Below are positions 62,905-64,000 of a stretch of DNA of 64,000 nt, piece after piece; within the stretch, counting starts at the first letter, position 1, and every line of letters begins with the position of its first letter. The stretch spans positions 6,218,716 to 6,282,715 of the forward strand of contig CM044964.1 in the NCBI GenBank assembly GCA_024516035.1, read 5' to 3'. The position numbers were made by a program, and so were the translations under genes. The notes beneath the pieces were generated by a model. It saw nothing but the letters and a program-made list of their open reading frames with translations. It had not been told where the DNA came from and ran no database searches. The stretch comes from Bactericera cockerelli. Lineage: Eukaryota > Arthropoda > Insecta > Hemiptera > Triozidae.

Positions 62905-63050
62905 CGACGGGGGTTTACCCTTCATTCGCAGGAAACTTACAAACCTGCTGCCCACATTGACCTCGCCCAGCCTGGGTTGGGCCGGAATGCCAGTATCACG
63001 AAGTCTTCACATCGCTGGACGTTGATTATCTTCGGTGATTCTGATTGCCA
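62905..63050 (-). repeat. SINE-5S copy, truncated in the head
   Basis: GACGGGGGTTTACCCTTCAT, CAAACCTGCTGCCCACATTG, CCAGCCTGGGTTGGGCCGG and ACGAAGTCTTCACATCGCTG, ending in the 5S head near TATCTTCGGTGATTCTGA. Confidence 0.86.
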
Positions 63051-63350
63051 ATTTTTTTCTCAGGACACCTCTGGCCGTGAAAGCTCACCGGTCGCTGGGA
63101 AACGCTTTCTTCCCATATTCTCGATCGTCCAGTCCAATGTTTGATCCACCGTCAGTCAATTCAGCCACTCACTCATTACATCGACGAGTCAAAACACAAA
63201 TTAGTTCCTGCGATTATCTGGTGCATGCTGCAATGTTTGAAGGAAAGTGACGGGAGGCATCGCACACTGCCATTTATTTTTCTCTCAAATCAGTTCTCAA
63301 AATACAAATTCAATCCGAATCCTATGAAAAAAAATAATAATAAAATATTT

Positions 63351-63545
63351 CATCATAGGGTGGCGTCATCGTGAACGATGGTAGCCAGACAGTGGAGGAA
63401 TGACTCAGCACTTCTACCACTGAGTATACAAGGAGGCTAATAATTAACAAGTAGGGTCCCCAGAACCAAGCAAATGCTGGTCTACTCCCTGTTTATAGTC
63501 CCCCAGCCAGACTGCTGATCTAACCCTTGTCTAAAGTCCCCTGTT
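63351..63545 (-). repeat. SINE-D copy with duplicated end
   Basis: TTCATCATAGGGTGGCGTCA to TGCTGGTCTACTCCCTGTTT, then CTGCTGATCTAACCCTTGTC. Confidence 0.9.
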
Positions 63546-63878
63546 TAAATATACATATATTTACAAATTGAAAATTAGTAAACAGCAATTTTAATGAAAG
63601 AAAATAAAGACAAGGTCTTTTGAGCAATATATTAGGCTGTGTGTCAAGCAACCAGTTAAAGGTTGTTAGTTCATTTTGTTTGTTAAATAAAAATTAAATT
63701 GTTTCTCTCAGTCAATATTGGATGTAAGAGAAGTCAAGAGACAAGAATTTTTTCCTCTTTTATCCAGGTTTCTCTTAAAAAGAGATATCCCCCCTTAGAT
63801 ATACAAATAAAGAGGTAAATTTGACCTAAAAATCGTATCCAGTTCTCATATAGGTACATATATCTAGGTTCGACTGTG

Positions 63879-64000
63879 TTCCGGTAGCTTAGTGGTCAAG
63901 GTGTGCTGTTCGATCTGGTAATCCAAAACTCGCCCACCAGAAGAGAGGCATAATATTGGTTGGGCAAACTATAATAATAATAATAATAATAATATCGCCT
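63879..64000 (+). repeat. SINE-A head joined to another repeat at the window edge
   Basis: GTTCCGGTAGCTTAGTGGTC and CTGGTAATCC are SINE-A-like. After 63930 a scrap of SINE-C (CTCGCCCACCAGAAGAGAGG) and a minus SINE-A end (ATAATATCGCCT) follow, cut by the window end. Confidence 0.6.

Overview
This looks like nuclear DNA of an insect: AT-rich, intron-containing and crowded with retroposons and DNA transposons. The only host protein-coding gene I can support is a member of the insect-specific Osiris family (DUF1676) on the + strand. It has four coding exons (14570-14900, 24538-about 24812, 28653-29000, 30342-30634) spread over about 16 kb. The repeat repertoire recalls planthopper (Hemiptera: Delphacidae) genomes, but that assignment is from memory and is weak. 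No real tRNA, rRNA or CRISPR locus was found.

Layout. 1-14.4 kb is intergenic: SINE copies, a short TIR element (2521-2966), a LINE 3' fragment (3101-3241), a 1.2-kb TIR element inserted in a SINE (6839-8040), and a 2.1-kb hAT-like element with a perfect 8-bp target duplication (10978-13123). 14.5-31.4 kb is the Osiris gene; its three introns carry most of the SINE families seen elsewhere. 31.4-64 kb is again intergenic: an internally deleted Tc1/mariner-like element (34540-35124), a TTAA-flanked piggyBac-like MITE inside a SINE (38098-38310), a three-layer nested SINE (44611-45215), a truncated BEL/Pao-type element with a 447-codon Gag-protease reading frame (46557-47900, minus), a second hAT-like element with GC-rich subterminal arrays and a mariner nested in it (55124-57145), and a TIR element with recurring TAACGTTCATGAC motifs (60306-61596).

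Repeat families are named here for convenience. SINE-A, B, C, E, F, G and H have tRNA-like Pol III heads. SINE-D has no recognisable head and an (ATG)n end. SINE-5S has a head derived from 5S rRNA. SINE-5S and the tRNA-headed SINE-G share the same central domain of about 90 nt and a similar tail. That shared core, with an apparently covarying stem, is the most interesting thing in the window.

The Osiris reading frame is not clean. If exon 2 ends at the best-looking donor (24813), it is one base short and meets a stop. Either the sequence has a one-base error, or the allele is broken, or an upstream donor at 24748 is used.
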